64,000 nt of DNA from Megalopta genalis (taxonomy: Eukaryota; Arthropoda; Insecta; Hymenoptera; Halictidae): NCBI RefSeq assembly GCF_051020955.1, contig NW_027477131.1, positions 31,803 to 95,802 of the forward strand, in the 5' to 3' direction. The position numbers and the translations under genes are program-made. Under the pieces are notes generated by a model. It did no database searches and was not told the origin of the DNA. It was given only the letters and a program-made list of their open reading frames with translations. Each line of letters begins with the position of its first letter. The first letter of the stretch is position 1. Of this stretch, positions 62,601 to 64,000 are shown in pieces.

Positions 62601-64000
62601 GTGTTTCGCATGGATTTGAAGCTAACTCGTTTGTTTCGCATGCAGTTGAAGCTAAATCATGTATATCACAAGTATTTGTAGCCAAACCATTTGCTTCGCA
62701 TGGATTCGAAAATCAGCCTTGTACTTCGCATTGATTAGATGCTAAATCATGTGTTTCGCATGATTTGAAGCTAACTCGTTTTTTTCGCATGCAGTTGAAG
62801 CTAAATCATCTACATCACAAGTATTTGAAGCTAAACCATTTGTTTCGCATGGATTCGAAGATAATCCATGTTCTTCGCATTCATTTGAAGCTAAATCATG
62901 TGTTTCGATTGGATTTGAAGATAACTCGTTTGTTTCGCATGCTGTTAAAGCTAAATCATGTATATCACAAGTATTTGAAGATAAACCATTTGTTTCGCAT
63001 GGATTCGAAGATAATCCATCTACTTCGCATTGATTTGAAGCTAAATCATGTGTTTCGCATTGATTTGAAGCTACCTCGTTTGTTTCGCATGCTGTTCAAG
63101 CTAAATCATGTATATCACAAGTATTTGAAGCTAAACCATTTGTTACGCATGGATTCGAAGATCAGCCTTCTACTTCGCATTGATTTAAGGCTAAATCATA
63201 TGTTCCGCATGGATTTTAAGCTAACTCGTTTTTTGCAATGCAGTTGAAGCTAAATCATGTATATCACAAGTATTTGAAGCTATATCATATGTTTCGCATG
63301 GATTCCAAGATAACCCTTCTAATTCGCATTAATTTGAAGCAAAATCATGTGTTTCGCATGGATTGAAGCTAACTCGTTTGCTTCGCATGCTGTTGAAGCT
63401 AAATCATGTATATCACAAGTATTTGAAGCTAAACCATTTGTTTCGCATGGATTCGAAGATAAGCCTCCTACTTCGCATTGATTTGAAGCTAAATCATTGT
63501 GTTCGCACGGATTTGAAGCTAACTCGTTTTTTTTGCATGCAGTTGAAGCTGAATCATGTATATCACAAGTATTTGCAGTTAAACCATTTGTTTCGCATGG
63601 ATTCGAAGACAAGCCTTCTACTTCGCATTGATTCAAGTTAAATCATGTGTTTCGCATGGATTTGAATCTAAACTCGTTTATTTCGTATGCTGTTGAAGCT
63701 AAATCATGTATATCACAAGTTTATGAAGCTAATCCATTTGTTTCGCATGTATTCGAAGATAAGCCATCTACTTCGCATTGATTTGAAGCTAAATCATGTA
63801 TTTCGCATGATTTGAATCTAACTCGTTTGTTACGCATTGCTGTTGAAGTTAAATCATGTATACACAAGTATTTGAAGATAAACCATTTGTTTCGCATGGA
63901 TTCGAAGATAATCCATCTACTTCGCATTGATTTGAAGCTAAATCATGTGTTTCGCATGGATTTGAAGCTAACTCACGTTTGTTTCGCATGCTGTTGAATC
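56686..64000. repeat. Array continuation with dense single-base indels
   Basis: The same right-domain repeats continue, but with more than thirty private 1-base gains or losses. Examples are TATTTTGAAG (56,688), ATATGCTTCC (57,175), CTAAACATTTG (57,292), GATTGAAGC (57,490), CTGGTTGAAG (57,850), CATGATTTG (57,966, 59,614, 62,760, 63,808), TTTCCGCATG (58,291), AAGGTATTTG (61,168), TTTGTTCGC (62,092) and GTATACACAAG (63,861). Most are homopolymer or short-run changes. Marker spacing drops from within 2 bp of a multiple of 150 to 5-6 bp short (54610 to 58504 is 3,894; 58804 to 60898 is 2,094). This looks like uncorrected read error, not decay, because bases between indels still match upstream copies closely. 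Confidence 0.85.

Larger units (their letters stand above)
1..64000. repeat. Satellite DNA array, 30-bp monomer in a 150-bp five-monomer unit
   Basis: Every stretch of the window reads as copies of one 30-bp monomer that begins GAAGCTAA and has TTCGCAT near its 3' side. Five classes recur in the order A (AAATCATGTG core, ends GGATTT), B (AACTCGTTTG core, ends GCTGTT or GCAGTT), C (ATGTATATCACAAG core), D (AACCATTTG core, ends GGATTC) and E (GATAAGCC core, ends TTGATTT). Compared with A, consensus D differs at 3 of 30 positions, C at 5, B at 6 and E at 8. The order holds almost everywhere, so the 150-bp unit, not the monomer, is the unit of recent amplification. The consensus unit has 26 C and 29 G. 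No unique flank is present, so array length and chromosomal position are unknown. Satellite DNA is certain from the sequence; a centromeric or heterochromatic location is inference. Confidence 0.98.

Noticed and set aside
1..64000. CRISPR array (30-bp repeats)
   Set aside because: Monomers are directly contiguous, with no unique spacers, and the five classes are diverged copies of one another. No cas-like gene is present.
1..64000. CENP-B-box-like motif or telomeric repeat
   Set aside because: No monomer contains the spaced TTCG....A..CGGG pattern, and no short G-rich telomere-type repeat is present.
1..64000. tRNA, rRNA or other RNA genes
   Set aside because: No cloverleaf-like or rRNA-like segment exists outside the monomer pattern; every stretch is accounted for by the repeat.

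Overview
The whole 64 kb window is one uninterrupted satellite (tandem-repeat) array. I found no unique sequence, transposon, RNA gene or convincing protein gene in it. Both window ends fall inside a repeat unit, so the array is longer than 64 kb. A pure array of this size, with higher-order structure and no compact gene content, points to a eukaryotic chromosome, probably heterochromatin such as a centromeric, pericentromeric or subtelomeric block. The species cannot be told from this sequence. The consensus unit is about 37% GC (55 of 150 bases, counted by hand).

Structure is nested. The base monomer is 30 bp: it starts GAAGCTAA, carries TTCGCAT near its 3' side and ends in TTT or TTC. Five diverged monomer classes, called A to E here, follow each other in fixed order to make a 150-bp unit (about 427 units, about 2,130 monomers). 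Groups of 150-bp units form larger periods: 299 bp (1.4-2.6 kb), 899/900 bp (13-17 kb and 32-34 kb), 2.7 kb (17-22 kb) and 5.2-5.5 kb (39.9-50.7 kb).

Region by region: 1 to about 12.8 kb is a left domain marked by 14 copies of a 31-nt C monomer and by 29-nt A monomers. From 13 to 31 kb lies a central domain built of 899-bp-type periods and marked by a 149-bp unit with coupled +1 and -2 length changes. From 31 to 56.7 kb is a right domain of 900-bp periods and large recent duplications. From about 56.69 kb to the end the same repeats continue but carry dozens of single-base indels, which looks like unpolished long-read sequence.

Because 30 and 150 are multiples of three, open frames appear on both strands (up to 612 codons on plus, 349 on minus). 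Recurrent length-changing monomers and in-frame stops break every frame, so I treat these as by-products of the repeat. The minus-strand frame, a decapeptide repeat of the form NPCETHDLAS with a cysteine every ten residues, is the only one open in the consensus unit that also shows a weak third-position excess of variation. It is reported as a hypothesis about origin, not as a gene.
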